A stretch of DNA of 54,061 nt from contig MZNV01002803.1 in assembly GCA_002081555.1 (NCBI GenBank), positions 1-54,061 on the forward strand, given 5' to 3'. The notes beneath the pieces are model-generated. The model made no database searches. It was not told where the DNA came from and saw only the letters and a list, made by a program, of their open reading frames with translations. The position numbers were made by a program, and so were the translations under genes. The DNA comes from Protostelium mycophagum. Taxonomy: Eukaryota; Evosea; Variosea; Protosteliida; Protosteliaceae. Positions 12,014 through 23,925 of this stretch are shown piece after piece. Each line of letters opens with the position of its first letter. The first letter of the stretch is position 1.

Positions 12014-12641
12014 ATGCCTGAAATCACAAACAACAAACAGAACGCACGACACAGACGACGAAACATGGGAAGACTCATCGAGAAATTGAGAAGATGGCGC
12101 AAGCCCAAAGATGTGAATGAAAAAGAGTCAAAAGCACGACCAACAGCTTCTGATTCTTTCAATTCATTTAGCAGTGATGATAGTCTCAGCACGCCAGTCT
12201 CAGAACAATCACCTGCCACGAAATCGAGCAGAATATTAAGGCCGGATGGACAACCGCCAAAGTCTCTCAGGGAACAAATGAGGTGAGTTGTTGTCAGAAA
12301 TCACCACCTTGGAGCATTACCTCTAAAATCCGCTCTTACGTTCATCAATTATCATATGTCGAGTGCTGTATTTGCGTTGAGGTTAAGACGCTATTGTGAC
12401 TGAAAGACTATGCAACTGGATTTCCATTGAAAGCCAAACTCACCCACACAAGCTCATATCTATCAATCAAAGACGTCATAGGTCTAATTGAGTGCAGATC
12501 TGTTTCCAAGCGACAATCGCGTTTTACACAGCCCAAAACAGGAGGTGGTATCCATCATTCATCATCTTCCTGAGCTCATTCGGTGCAGAGAATAAAGCGG
12601 CTCAACGACCCCTCCCCGTCCTCCAGCAACGTGCGCAGTAG
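12014..12641 (+). CDS. Basic, Ser-rich hypothetical protein
   Basis: Not recognised. Exon 1 (12014-12282) starts MPEITNNKQNARHRRR and is rich in Arg, Lys and Ser, with a run of Ser/Asp (SFNSFSSDDSLSTP). A GTGAGT site in phase 2 can be joined to a CAG at 12541, giving exon 2 (12542-12641) with a hydrophobic patch (WYPSFIIFLSSFGAE) and a TAG stop, 122 residues in total. The phase agreement supports the join, but the 259-base intron is long for this window. The protein looks disordered and possibly nuclear. Exon 1 is fairly secure, exon 2 less so. Confidence 0.45.
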
Positions 12642-12744
12642 CCAGTTTCCACTCCCCTTCCAGCACAACATACAAGCATTAAGAGGCGAAAAATCAATAA
12701 AAAACATGACCTGTCAATATTATTGCTCGAATTATTACGTCATT

Positions 12745-12770
12745 CGGTAATAATCACGTTAAGTACCGAG
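12745..12770 (+). promoter_or_regulatory. CACGTTAA dyad element upstream of peroxiredoxin
   Basis: The element reads CGGTAATAATCACGTTAA followed by GTACCGAG, about 170 bases upstream of the peroxiredoxin ATG. A near-identical element sits about 145 bases upstream of the alpha/beta hydrolase start at 41807, and the core CACGTTAA recurs at several other gene starts. A transcription-factor site is inferred. Confidence 0.45.
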
Positions 12771-12938
12771 AAGCTTAACATGGCCTAGGGAAGCTGATAT
12801 CACATGCCGGCCTGATCACTATGGTTCCAAGTTCAAAAACCAAATGACGCTAGATGGTTACCTTGGCGTCAACCTCCAAAGAGTATTTTCACAACCCGAA
12901 GAGTGCATAGAATTACCTCAAAACACACAACACGAAAG

Positions 12939-13597
12939 ATGAAGAGCAGCAAGCAGTTAAGAGTGGGAGATGTGGCTCCAGATTCCACACTTTACGACCA
13001 CAGAGGAAAGCCTGTGAGTACCTTCGGCACAGATGACGTTCTCATGCTGACATGATACAGAAATCATTATCTAAGATGAGAAAGAACGGCTACACGATCG
13101 TCTACTTCTACCCTCGAGACTTCTCTCCGCATTGTACACAGGAAGCTTGTCAATGGAGGGAAAACTACGATGAGATGAATGACATAGAGGATGAGTCTCT
13201 CCTCGGCGTTACAGTCATTGGCATCTCAGATGACACGCCCGAAAGACATGCCAAGTTTAAGTCTAAGCACAACCTGCCCTTCACCTTACTGACAGATTTT
13301 AACGTGAGTTTCGCCTTCATCCCACGACATCTTCATGTCTAAGTTCTCCAGGGTCAGACGGCTGAACGATGGGGAGTAGAGAAGAAGATGTTGGGCCTCC
13401 TGCCGGGCCGAAAGACGTTCGTTCTCAATCAGCACGGAGTGATCGTCTATGCTTACCAATCCGCCTTCAATGTGAAGGGACACATCAAGGGTGCTCTCGA
13501 TGCCGTGAAAGCCATGAGAGAGGTGGAGCTCACCAACTCAGAGATGTCCTCTCTTGGGGGTTCCGTCACTGACAGATCGTGTTCCATGTCGACGTGA
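12939..13597 (+). CDS. Peroxiredoxin Q / BCP-type thiol peroxidase
   Basis: Reduces hydrogen peroxide and organic hydroperoxides using thioredoxin-supplied electrons. Three exons (12939-13013, 13061-13303, 13352-13597) join in phase 0 to give 187 residues, the usual PrxQ size plus a short C-terminal extension rich in Ser. The active site reads YFYPRDFSPHCTQEACQWR: the peroxidatic Cys is in SPHCT (Thr of the usual TPxCT replaced by Ser), and the resolving Cys lies five residues later, as in atypical two-Cys PrxQ. The conserved LLTDFN segment and a late thioredoxin-fold segment (GRKTFVLNQHGVIVYAY) follow. No signal peptide is seen, so cytosol or nucleus is likely. It may come from bacteria-like BCP ancestry. 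Confidence 0.93.
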
Positions 13598-14454
13598 TCA
13601 GACTGTGGCGAACTCAGAGCTGCCATAACTGCCAAACTAGCACAGAACATCCTTGGGCGTCAGCCATTTCTGCACGGAGATCATTTACCCGGCCTCGTGA
13701 AAATGGACTAGAATAATATAATCTGAATAAAATGAGAAACTTATGGGTGTCAAAACTTCCACCATCACCATTAAACATGCCTAAATCACCGTTATAAAAG
13801 TCGTCTCACTTTTGCTGCTGGATGGTAGCGCAGATCCCAACGCTTACATGAAGGTGTTGCTGGCACTACCCATAGAGACAATCAAGTTCCTGATAGCCGA
13901 TCCAAGAATGTACAATGCTAGTGCTTTTGTGACATTTTTCTGTCTTTGATGGCAGAACACTCCTTCAATATTTGGAAAAACAGTTTTAAAATTCACTTTT
14001 GTAAATCAGCGTAGATGTCATCCTTCTGTTTAATAAATATACAACCGTCAGTATTTAGATTTTTTTCGCCAAAATAGAAATCTTAAATTCAAATTTGAAT
14101 CTGAAATAAAGGAATTTATTTGTGACAATCTCAGAGCCGCCACAACGGCCAAAGCAGCAACCGAGTGTGGTTGTCGCTTCCCGGGGAGAAGGCCCTTTAT
14201 AACCGCATGTGAACACGTCCGCTACCGACACTACGAAGCTGATCTGGACGGTAACCGCAGAAGTTCACGTTTATAACCGCCTCGGGATGGGATTAAATCG
14301 CTCCCGGGATCGGCAACTGAACACAGATGTTTCCTGACCTCACCGAAAGACAATCCGGGATTTCCGGGATTTTGGACTTTACATAATCACTTACCGAGAA
14401 TGTACGGTTTCATAACGCGTAACACTTCCGGCCGGAGATCGGAATTATACTGAC
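13598..14454. other. Intergenic region
   Basis: 857 bases between two plus-strand genes. It contains AT-rich 3' flank and then a GC-rich stretch (about 14160-14350) without a convincing open frame or RNA fold that I could name. An alternating CATAACGCGTAACAC segment lies about 45 bases upstream of the next ATG and may be promoter sequence. Confidence 0.4.
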
Positions 14455-16370
14455 ATGTCGGGGTCCCCGAGGAGATTCAACAAGCCGTGGGAGGAGCACT
14501 TGGAATCATCCAACACAATCAGAAATGTCAGCACTTATCAAGAGCATTTGGGATGGTTCGGACTCCAGACCCTCTTTTGGAGGGCTGCCAAAGCCAGTAA
14601 AAAAAGAATTGTTTGTTAACCTCATAAGATCAAGTGAGGAAACTGTGAGGTAGGAAACAACTAACAGATCACAGGTTTATTAGTCATGGTGATCATCTTT
14701 ACCATCATAGCTCTGTATTATGGAAGTCAACACAAAGTATGGTAATGAATTCGGTCACACCAACTGACACGCCTCAGCTATATTACGAGAACCTTCCAAT
14801 AATTCTAGTTGATCTTGATGGCGGCTCGATTGGCCGCTCAGTCTCTAATTTAGTAAATGCAACACTTCCAGGCCTAATCGCTCTCGGTGTGTCATTTTGG
14901 CAACATCATATGCTGATTCACATCAGGATTCCGCATTGACAACAGTTATGCCACTCTTCAACAAGTGTTTGATGCGATACAAGATGAACAAGCGTGGATG
15001 GCAGTTGTAGGTAAGTCTAGTTCTCTTAATCTCTTCTTACCCTTTCAGCCAATGCAAATGCCACTCAGAACCTCAATCAGGCACTTTATAATGGGGACTC
15101 CACTTATGATCCGACATCTGCCGTCACCATCATCGGCAACACAGGCAGGATGTTCACCGCCGCCAACACACTCTCAGGCGCACTCACGCCGTATACGGAT
15201 TACGCACTGACACAGTTTGGAGTGCAGTTTGTCGCGCAATGGACTGCACAAAATCAGAACAATGTCATAGCATTCCAAATGGCGGCCAAAGTGCCACAGG
15301 CTCTGGCAGCCTCAGCCAGGTGAGAGATCATTCCATTTTTGGTGTACAAAAATATTTTGAAAAAGTTATAAATTTATTTTGTGGTAGTTTTCCACAAAAA
15401 TATTAAAAAAATTTTCGTGATTTTTCTGATAATTGTAGATATCGAAAAGTGGATTTACATCCCTTTACCCAAACTGTACTCACTGCCGCTTTACAAGTTG
15501 GTCTCATATAGTGAGTTAGAAATTTCCACGAAATTCCAATTTACGTGTACAGCCTCATCATCTTTACGTTTCAGATCGTTTTGGGAAATCAACTGGCACA
15601 TATTGTCGTCGTCAAAAAATTAAAACTTTCAAACTACATCATTTACAGACTATTAGCTCAGGTACCATTTATTTTCCAAATCATTTGTTTCATTTTTGAA
15701 CTGAGATCCTTAACGTGCTTGTAATATTGATAATGGTAGATCATCCCATACTTTTTGGTGTCCCTAGTCTATGCACTGCTCAGTCTCGCCTTTCAAGTGG
15801 ATTTCACTACTAAATTCGGCCACGGCGGCTTCGTCCTTTACTGGATGCTCTTCTTCTTATCCATGTGTTGTCTCGGAATGCCTTTAGAGAACATAAACAA
15901 CTTGGTCGGGTGGGTCCTCGTTGTAGATGGAAATTTCGTGTAAAAGTTCATGGAGAATCTGAAATTCTCCAGACAACCCCTACTGACCGTTTTCCTGGTC
16001 CTTTGGATCGTGACAAATGTCATCTCCGGCTTCTTTGCGCTTCCCACCATCACCAGCTTCTACCACTGGGGTTACGGTTGGCCTCTTTACCACACCGTAT
16101 CGGCGGCCAAATGCATCATCTTTGGGACCAAAAACTACTTGGGTCTCAACTTTGGTGTGCTCATCGCATGGACAGCGCTCAACTTGGCGATCTTTCCTTT
16201 CGGTGTAGTTCGTTCGGTGAGTGGAGACTTGACTGCTCCACGAGAAATAACAAGTACAGATTGTTTTGGCAAAGAAGATGGCAGAAGCGCAGGCCGCAGC
16301 TCGGGCGGCAGCTGAGCCAAAGGCTTCAAGCGGTGATGTACTGTTTGAAATGAGAACACCAGAGCCATAA
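14455..16370 (+). CDS. SNG1/DUF3533-type multispanning membrane protein
   Basis: A relative of yeast Sng1 and bacterial YhgE/Pip proteins, which have one N-terminal membrane segment, a large external domain and a C-terminal ABC-2-transporter-like membrane block. From ATG at 14455 a short cytoplasmic leader precedes LLVMVIIFTIIALYYGS. The external domain begins with LPIILVDLDGGSIG, the family's most conserved motif, and continues through NATLPGLI and FDAIQDEQAWMAVV. The C-terminal half has about five membrane segments (LIIFTFQIVLG, IIPYFLVSLVYALLSLAF, VLYWMLFFLSMCC, LLTVFLVLWIVTNVISG, FGVLIAWTALNLAIFPFGVV) and ends in an Ala-rich tail with TAA at 16370. At least nine exons join in consistent phases. 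Family members have been linked to membrane lipid asymmetry and drug resistance; the role here is unknown. Confidence 0.85.
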
Positions 16371-16690
16371 TTGTAAATTTTTAGAACAATAAAGAATGTT
16401 TTTTTGCAGCATTTTTTAGACAAAGCATCGACACTCGCTTTTCGTCTCCTTTGTTAACTACAGAGTACAACGCACCCGTGACTGACGCATTGTAGATGGC
16501 TATATATCATGCGCCATCTCCAGAGGAGTTGGGGCCACACGTGAACAGTTTCCCTCGTAACGAATGTTGTTTTTGGCAACAATTATTATATTTATTATTA
16601 TTATAATTAAAAAATGATTAAATTAACTTAATGCGGTTTAGATGTTCAAAAATTTTGTGCCAATCTACAACTTGAGGTGTTTATTTCTTT
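16371..16690. other. Convergent 3' flanks
   Basis: The region lies between two converging genes. It is AT-rich with a TTATTATTATTAT tract near 16585 and shows no further feature. Confidence 0.4.
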
Positions 16691-18094
16691 TTAAGCGTTT
16701 TCTGGGGGTGAAGATCTGCACTTGCTGAATGTGATGCCACAGGAGGCCAACACGATCACAAGGATGATGAGCTGTTATGTTTCAATTCAAAATCTACCAA
16801 CAGATCTAAAACGAAAATACATCACAGAAAGGGATCACATAGACGATGCAAAAAAACATCTGGTGATGGATCAAAAGATCTCACCAGAATGACACCAGCG
16901 ATCGCGGCCATCAGCTTCACATTCTTAAACCACATGGCCCTCTTGAGTGCGGTTCCACTCTTCTTGAAGCGGATGGCGTTTTGGTTGAGGTCCTCAGTCT
17001 TATCTACGAGAAGCTCTATCCTTTCTCCTCTTTCTAAGACCTTATCTGTTTTTTTTATTTTTTATTTATTTTTATTTCCTAATATTTTTTTAAGATTTTT
17101 TATTTTATTCTCTCGTTTCAGAAAAAATGCAAGATTTTTCTTGGGAAAAAATCTCAAGATTCTTTAATGATTGAGAATTTAAAATTTGGATTTTGGCGGC
17201 TTCAGCCACTCGAATTTTCCAGGAAATATCTTACCGATGTTGGCAACCATCACGCTCTTTGTTTCGTCGATCTCATGTTTCAATTTTTCGAGCTTGTCGT
17301 TCTCTGTCTTTGCAGAGTATCGCTCCTGATGACGTCATCCGATTTTCCCGCCAAAAAACTCACCATCAGGCTGCTGAGGATTTTGGAGAAGTCGGCGTTG
17401 ATGGAATGAGAATGGGCCATCTTGGCATGTTCTCCATATGTTGCCTGAAATCTACCTCTTACATCTGCGACATCATCAGTAAGACGATGATGTTACCGTA
17501 ATAGTTTGCACCACAACAAAAGATCAATGATGGATGATCAAGAGGTATCATTTTGAAATGGCACAGAGTTCCACAACAAAAACGTGAATAATGAATGAAT
17601 CAAATCTGAATTTCAAATAAAGGTGAAGTAAAGGGATTCTGACCTTCTAAGAAAGCGAAGGGAATGCGGCGACCGAAATCTTCATCGGCCATGCACATAA
17701 AAGTGATCTCTTTGGATACTAAATAATGGAATACGTGTCTGTTTAATTCAGTGATACTTGATGGAAGATGAGCCATCGATGCCTCATCTGGTCCGAACGA
17801 AACACAACGCTGATAATTCCACATTCATTCTCTTGGTTGATGTTGACAGATCAGATCGATGTCTAAAGAACTCACCTCTCATACATGTAGACCATTCGGG
17901 AGTCGGGAGTTGGTGGGATCTTCTCTAATATGCGCTTGGCCACCTTGAAGATTATTTAGTTCTATAGAGGAGACAGAAAGAACATGTCTGATCAGTAGTC
18001 AAGATCCATTTACCATATCGAAATTGCCTCGGGCTGAGCTGTATTCAGCGAGGACAACAGTTCCTCTTGCAACGACACTGTATATGATGGGCAT
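16691..18094 (-). CDS. VAMP7-like R-SNARE (longin family)
   Basis: A vesicle SNARE for late endosome, lysosome or exocytic fusion. The ATG at 18094 opens MPIIYSVVARGTVVLAEYSS, a longin-domain start. Later exons give RILEKIPPTPDSRMVYMYER and HVFHYLVSKEITFMCMADED, both strongly conserved in VAMP7. The SNARE motif runs from RYSAKTENDKLEKLKHEIDE through LERGERIELLVDKTEDL, with the zero-layer Arg in GERIELL. It is followed by the juxtamembrane RAMWFKNVKL, a single hydrophobic anchor (IILVIVLASCGITF) and a short tail ending SSPPENA. Length, about 220 residues, matches the family. One intron carries the TTTGGCGGGAAA block directly after its GTGAGT. Confidence 0.93.
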
Positions 18095-18386
18095 CTTTGA
18101 TCTTTGGGGGAAGTGTATCAATAGACGACTCTTCTTTCTCAATTCTGTCGCGATTCGAAACGAAGATCGCTTCGTAAAAACTCAATAGAAATTTCTGATC
18201 ATCTACAACGACCCCTTCATGGTTGACAGCGTCCAACTGACATTCCTGTCTGCAATTGATCTCTTTCGTCAACAGGCGCTTGGCAGGTTTGCCAAAGACA
18301 CTCACCCCGTCTTTCAACCCTCAAAAAAACAGTGTACAACCTTCACAGCAGATAATTAAGATTTGCAAATTTACATCGCGAAGTAT

Positions 18387-20669
18387 CTATTTGCACTGAG
18401 AGTACCACTCGTTGGAGTACTCGCAACTGTGAGGGTGCCTGCAGCACTTGGGTCCAGTGAAGTGTTTTCCTCCACATTGGTCCCAGCGTTTTCCACACTC
18501 TGGCTCAACAAAAGTCTCCACAAAAGTTTCAACGCGAGTGGCAGTGCGAGTGGCGGTGCGGGGGCCAGTGGCCATGGTGGAGGGATAATCCAGGGCTCCA
18601 CTCCAAACATTGAAGTTGTAGGTGGTCCCGTTGCCTTGGATATCGGGGCCGTGAGTGCCAGAGATCTTGTGCCCGTTTTTGTGGACGTGCAGGCGGACCT
18701 CACCGACGCCGTTGTAGGGAACACAAGCGTATTGCTCTGAGGAGGTGATGTTGATGGTGGTGATGCGTCCACCAATGTTCACGGTGACGAGCGCTCCAAC
18801 AGTTTGTGAGAGGGCGTAGACAGAGACACAATCGGAGGGCTAAAATGGTCAGATCGGTGTAGATTCATCACACTTACGTCAGTCCAGTACATGGTCGGGG
18901 GTCCGGCGGGGTCGTTACGGGTCTGGTTCTTTGCGTGAATTCTGTACCACCAGTAGACCTGTTGTAATTAGAACTTCCTCTGAATTCATTGTGGGTTAAC
19001 TCACGGAGTTGGTGGTGAGCTTGGGGGATACTCCGGTCTTGTACCATTGAGCAAAATACGCTGTCAACTTCAAGAAGGCCACGTGATCCATGCCGCCATC
19101 ATTCAGAGTGTAATTGCTGGAGTAGGAGGGAACCTGTCATCACGTCATCATGACGTCAAGACGGTTGTAGATGAGTACCTCCTGAGTGGATAAGGGGGCG
19201 ATGTAGGAGGATTCGGTGAAATCGTTCCAAGTCACGATTTCCACAAAGTCGGGGGCCAATGCTATGACCTGCTTCCATCTGGTAATCCTGCGAGCATAAA
19301 TTTCCCGCCATTTCTCAAATTTGAAATTCGGGTCCAAACGTACCAGACATTCTCAGCTCCATCGTTGGGGCCTTGGGGCCAGAACCAGTTCTTGCCGTAT
19401 TGAGGCAGATGGCAATAGAACCAGGGAGCCACACCAGACATATAAGTCTTCTGCTGATTGTGGGCAGTGTTTACTGCTGGAGTGTCTCTGTTTATATTGA
19501 ATTCACATCAACAATTGAAATAATATATTTGGTTGAACAATCTTGAATAAATAAATACCTTGCATTGCTGACACTCTTCTCCCATGCGTCCCAGCTAAAG
19601 AGACAGTCGATCACGGGGAATAAATTGTATAATCCAGCGAGATCGCTACTGTCAGCAGCGAACCATGCTGGGCAGAAATAGATGTTGTTGGAGCCGACGT
19701 CTTGGCTCTTCCAGCGGGCCCAGGCGGCATTTCCAACACCGTACCCAAAATCAGTCCACTGTCCCGAGAAAGTGGAGACGAAGGGTCTGGAGACGTTCTT
19801 AGCGTCCTCAAACCTGTCAAATATCAGATGGAGCTGCATTGAATTCATGACAAAATTCGACCTGAAGTAAGCGGAGTGGTTAGCGAAACGGTTGATCCAG
19901 TTGCTCATCACAGAGACACTGTTGATGAAGTCCATGTCCAAAGAGATAAACAGGGTGAAGTTCTTGGCAGCGGCAGCGTCAATAAACAGCTGGAATTTGT
20001 CGGGTTGATAGCTGTCTGCACCAACGTTCACGGCAAATCCGTCGATACCTTCAGAAGTTGAGAGGTTGTGGGAATGCTGGTTTCACATACCGACAGCCTG
20101 GGCGGCGGCGATCGTGCTGAGGAAAAATGCTTGATCATCATTGTAGGTGAAGCCCATCATGTAGTGGGCGAAGACCTTCTTTGGGCGGTTAAGAGGTGGG
20201 AGAGGAACTGGTGCGACGGTGTTCTCTGTAGAGAGGACGTAAGCGTCCTTGGCCACGATCTTGAAGATGATGCTTCCGGTAGAGTCAGCAGTGAACTGGC
20301 AGTTGGGACCATTGAATCCAACGCATCCCCAGTTTGTATTCCACCCGGTGTTTTCTCCATTAATGGTGACCTGAGGTGTCAATCACATTCCAAAAATGCA
20401 TGAATCACCTTCCAGTTGTAGAGTTTGCCAGGCATCAGGCCGTGAACGGTGAGTGCGTATTCACATGGTTGTACGTAAGTGGGGGTCATCACTCCTATAG
20501 GCTCTGCAGGATTCCAGTTGCTTGCAGCGCCAGCGTCCATGGGCCAATCTCCGACAGAACGGTAAGTTTGGTCTCCCCAGCCACATTCAGGATTGTTGGG
20601 GTAGGCCACGCCAGCTGATGATGGTACAACAAAGAGGGCGACGAGCGCCAGAAGAAGTACAGCCTTCAT
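18387..20669 (-). CDS. Secreted GH71 alpha-1,3-glucanase with C-terminal CBM1
   Basis: Predicted to cleave alpha-1,3-glucan (mutan), a polymer of fungal cell walls. The ATG at 20669 starts a signal peptide (MKAVLLLALVALFVVPSSAG). An N-terminal Cys-containing beta domain (NPECGWGDQTYRS) precedes the GH71 barrel, which opens FAHYMMGFTYNDDQ and continues with AVGIDGFAVNVGADSYQ, FISLDMDF, YFCPAWFA and FVEIVTWNDFTES, all typical of the family. A beta domain (VNIGGRITTINITSS) and a Thr/Arg/Val linker lead to a carbohydrate-binding module, CGKRWDQCGGKHFTGPKCC to EWYSQC, with the Cys spacing and aromatics of CBM1. The stop is TAG at 18387. CBM1 is mostly known from fungi and some oomycetes and protists, so its presence may reflect transfer. 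It fits an organism that eats fungi. Confidence 0.93.
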
Positions 20670-21176
20670 CGGAAGGTGAAGAATGCCTGCAATCAGATAC
20701 AAAATGTCGTGCGAATGATATCACGCTAATGTACGAGTCAATCGCGGTAAGATTATGGATAGGGGCATCAATACCGTTAATTTAAGCGTTAGTTCTCCGA
20801 ACTTTTCGATGACATTCGGTAACTACCGCGCTCTCATACCGTTGGGAAGCGGTCATCTTTGAGCCCAGACCAGTTCCGTCAAAAGTTTTTTGTAGAACCG
20901 TCAGGAATACCTTGATCAGGCTACTAAAACACGGCAGCGGCAGTCACCACATATATTTCTCAGCTTTTAATAGCGGAGGGGACAGCTCTACTACCATTTG
21001 GAAATGTCAAAAACCGGTATATAGACATGCGCAAGACAGTGAAAAGAAGTTGATGTGGCACCAACGGAAACACAAACGGGGCTGGGATTTGAGCTCTAAC
21101 CACAATTGCATGCATACATTGTTCATGATTGGGGACTTTCAGGACAAACACAAGCATTCCATATGATACAAGCTCT
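20670..21176. other. Intergenic region with GH71 promoter
   Basis: 507 bases upstream of the GH71 gene and downstream of the calcium-sensor gene. An ACCGTTAATTTAAGCGTTAG segment lies about 100 bases upstream of the GH71 ATG and resembles the CACGTTAA element seen elsewhere; GGTAACTACCGCG lies near 20818. No coding sequence is seen. Confidence 0.4.
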
Positions 21177-22417
21177 TTATGAGAACAACTTCAGCCCTTG
21201 GATGATGTCCGGGTTCTTCAATGCGCCCTCTTTGTATTCCGCCAAGGTGATCTTGCCATCTCCATTCTTGTCCATGATGTCAAAGAACTCCTCCACGAGC
21301 TGTGAAGGCGAGTCGTATTTCTTTCCAGAAAAGGTGACAAGGGGGCCGACAAGACGGTAGAAGGACTCCATGATCTGCTCCATCTCTTTCTTGTCGATGA
21401 TGCCGTTGCCGTCGAGATCATACATGTTGAATGCGACTGGGAAGCATCAGGATCGTGAGCAGAGGTCTTTGTTTCTGCAGTAAAAAATATTGAAATCTGA
21501 AGACATCGTTGCAGAAAGTTGAAGACACAACGATATTTCGATGAAAAATGGGCATGCAGATTATTAGAATCATGATTGATAACCAAGCATGACGACTGAT
21601 CAGTGTTCTGGTTATTCTTTAAAAAAGGTAGCGAATGGCCAACAGCCTACAAACACATTCTACATTGAAAATGACTCACATTCTAGTTTTTCTGTGGGGT
21701 CACCTCTGGTCATGACTGATAATGCCGCGACAAATTCTTGGAAGTTGATGCCTCCATCTGCAACACTCAATCAATGTCATATGTGTTTGATCATGGAATT
21801 GACCAGACAATGCGAAGAATGTTTGGATCATAAGAGTACTTTTGTTGGTTCTCTGTCCACACAAAATTTGTGGACTTCTTTTGATAAAGAGATGATGACA
21901 CAACAGATTTATCAAAGCAGCACTGTCATCATTAGATTGAGTTTCACCAATCTATACTGTTTACAACCTTTGTGAAGACGAGAATAAAATAATGGTGAGT
22001 GTATGCAGAGAATGATTCAGGCGAACATTAATGATTTTCAAGTTAGACAACCACAGCATAATAAGAAAGCAGCTAATCAGGATTACCTCTGTTGCGATCA
22101 AACACGTTGAAAATGAGATCTTGTAAGAAGGCGTCCACGACGCCCATCTGTCTCATCATTTCTCGGAATTCCTCTCGGTTTATGAATCCTTGTGGTTGTT
22201 CCTTTCTAAATTGTTTATACATCGCCTTCAATTCTTTCTGCTCGACTGTATATCTCGTCAGATTGTTGTTTCGATCGAATGTAATGACTAAATACTGACA
22301 GTGTGAGTGCTCTTGAAGCATTTCGAGCTCTTCCTTCTTCAGTTGTGACTGTCACTCATCAGGTCGACACAACACTAAACGCAAGAAACGTGAGTAACGC
22401 ACCTGTGCTGCTCCCAT
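21177..22417 (-). CDS. Neuronal-calcium-sensor-type EF-hand protein
   Basis: A calcium-switched membrane-associated sensor of the frequenin/recoverin group. The ATG at 22417 gives MGAAQSQLKKEELEMLQEHS, with Gly2 and Ser6 fitting an N-myristoylation signal. EF1 is degenerate (KEQPQGFINREEF), with the Pro-Gly typical of NCS proteins. EF2 is DRNRDGGINFQEF (spliced), EF3 is DLDGNGIIDKKEM and EF4 is DKNGDGKITLAEY. The family segment ALSVMTRGDPTEKLE lies between EF2 and EF3, and the end is GLKLFS with TAA at 21177. Length is about 190 residues, as expected. It may regulate a PI4-kinase or receptor signalling as in other organisms; that is inference. Confidence 0.92.
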
Positions 22418-22619
22418 TTTGCCTTTTCGTATATGGTCGATAATGAAATCCACCTCGCCAGTTGTAAATTCCACAGAAAGATCGATGATGAATGCATACA
22501 CCACACAACTACCACTTCTTCGAAAGAACCTGTTTTTAAGACAGAAAGGTGAACATGGAAAAATGAGCTCCTGTGGATCAAATGTACATCGCTTTGTTTT
22601 GGCAAAGATGTCCGTCTTT

Positions 22620-23329
22620 TTATCCGTACAGTTTGAGGTGGCATGGTTTACAGAATGGCTTTGAGTTCTGTTTGTTGTATGCCTGCCCAGACAAGTTCTT
22701 CTTGCAGAAATTACATTTAAAATGTTCGGGGTGATATCTTCGGTCATCGAATGTGATGCATTTTCCGGTATAAATCGGCTTCTCGCACTCGGCACAAAGA
22801 AGACCGCTGGCTTCGTAGTAGTGTTTTTCACAATAAGGAGCACCTGCTGTGGTTACTCGAGACAAAAGGAATAGACAAAAAATAATTATTTGTATTTTAC
22901 AAAAATAAATCAGCATCTATGTTTTCAGAAAAAGTCTATCTTACCATCATCTCCAATAAAGAATTGTCCATCTGCAAAGGGTTGCTTGCATGTGGCGCAG
23001 GCGAAATGATCAGGATGGAAAGCCTTTCCAGCAGCGTTAATACAAGGACCAATGATAGGGTCACCACAACCAGCACAACGAGGTGCGAAAGTCTCAACAT
23101 AATCCTTATAGCAGTAGGCAAAACCGTCCTCACCTGCAAGTTGAAATCAGAAAATGTAATGATTTCCTCGGGGAACAACAGTGACACCTTCGTTAACGGC
23201 ACTTCCATCAGAAAAGTCTTTTCCACAGACATTACAACCGAGGCAAGTCGGATGCCAGTTCATGTTGAAGGCACGGATGGACACATCGACGATGTAGTCG
23301 TTGCATCCGCTGCATAAATCTGCACTCAT
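22620..23329 (-). CDS. Triple-LIM domain protein
   Basis: A small adaptor made of three LIM zinc-finger domains, probably linking signalling to the actin cytoskeleton. LIM1 runs CSGCNDYIV ... HPTCLGCNVC, LIM2 runs CAGCGDPIIG ... HPDHFACATC and LIM3 runs CAECEKPIYTGKC ... HPEHFKCNFC; each ends with its second zinc cluster (YCYKDY, YCEKHY, FCKPCH). The protein is about 180 residues with nothing outside the LIM array. The HxxHFxC spacing and PIxG motifs are closest to the LIM domains of paxillin and related proteins, but the LD-motif part of paxillin is absent. Start ATG at 23329 directly precedes LIM1. Confidence 0.92.
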
Positions 23330-23450
23330 TGTGGCCGGATCCTCTGTGGAGGTAAAATGAACTGTCGTGGGGACATTTCAGACCGCGTAAGACGTTCTAA
23401 TCTACAGACTTTTTATCAAACATCAGATCAGCAATCACCTCACGGAAAAC

Positions 23451-23776
23451 ATGAAGCCAAGAAATAAGATAGCTGCGCTGGGAGTAGTCACTTTGGGTGT
23501 CGTGGCGTTTGTATATCCATCTATAGCGGTGAGGAACACAGAGCTATCGAGTAAGCAGGAGAAGCCATTACCGAAGCAAGCAGCCATCCGAGGACAATTT
23601 TTAAACACAGGATCAAATGATGTGGGTTTGGACATGCCTCTGGAAGAATATGTGAAATTACAGAGAGAGAAATAGTGAGTATTATTATTTGACAGATCAA
23701 TTTGGACCTAATTACTGATACTGATAAAAGTGAGAAGAGAGCAAGAGAAGAAGAGCAGAAAAATAAAACAGCTTAA
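23451..23776 (+). CDS. Small single-TM protein, possibly mitochondrial
   Basis: Two exons (23451-23674 and 23731-23776) join in phase to give 89 residues. A basic N-terminus (MKPRNK) is followed by a hydrophobic segment (IAALGVVTLGVVAFVYPSIAV), a soluble part with RGQFLNTGSNDVG, and a charged helical tail ending KNKTA. The RGxxLNTGSxDVG stretch resembles a motif in several small mitochondrial inner-membrane proteins, so an assembly factor or small subunit is possible. No family is claimed. It lies head-to-head with the LIM gene, 121 bases apart. Confidence 0.65.
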
Positions 23777-23925
23777 ACATGGACAATTGTACAGTTGTCA
23801 TCTTCAGAGTCAGAATCTCAAATGAAGAGGATAGATTTCAATCATTGGTTGATCATCTTGTGGAGCGTCTCATCATTTCAAGTACAATGAAAAACTGCTC
23901 TTGGTCAAAAAAACATGATGGATTG

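Noticed and set aside
18045-18317. Minus-strand open frame of 90 codons overlapping the VAMP7 start
   Set aside because: It covers the 5' leader and start codon of the SNARE gene in another frame and has no family motif; at most an upstream frame.
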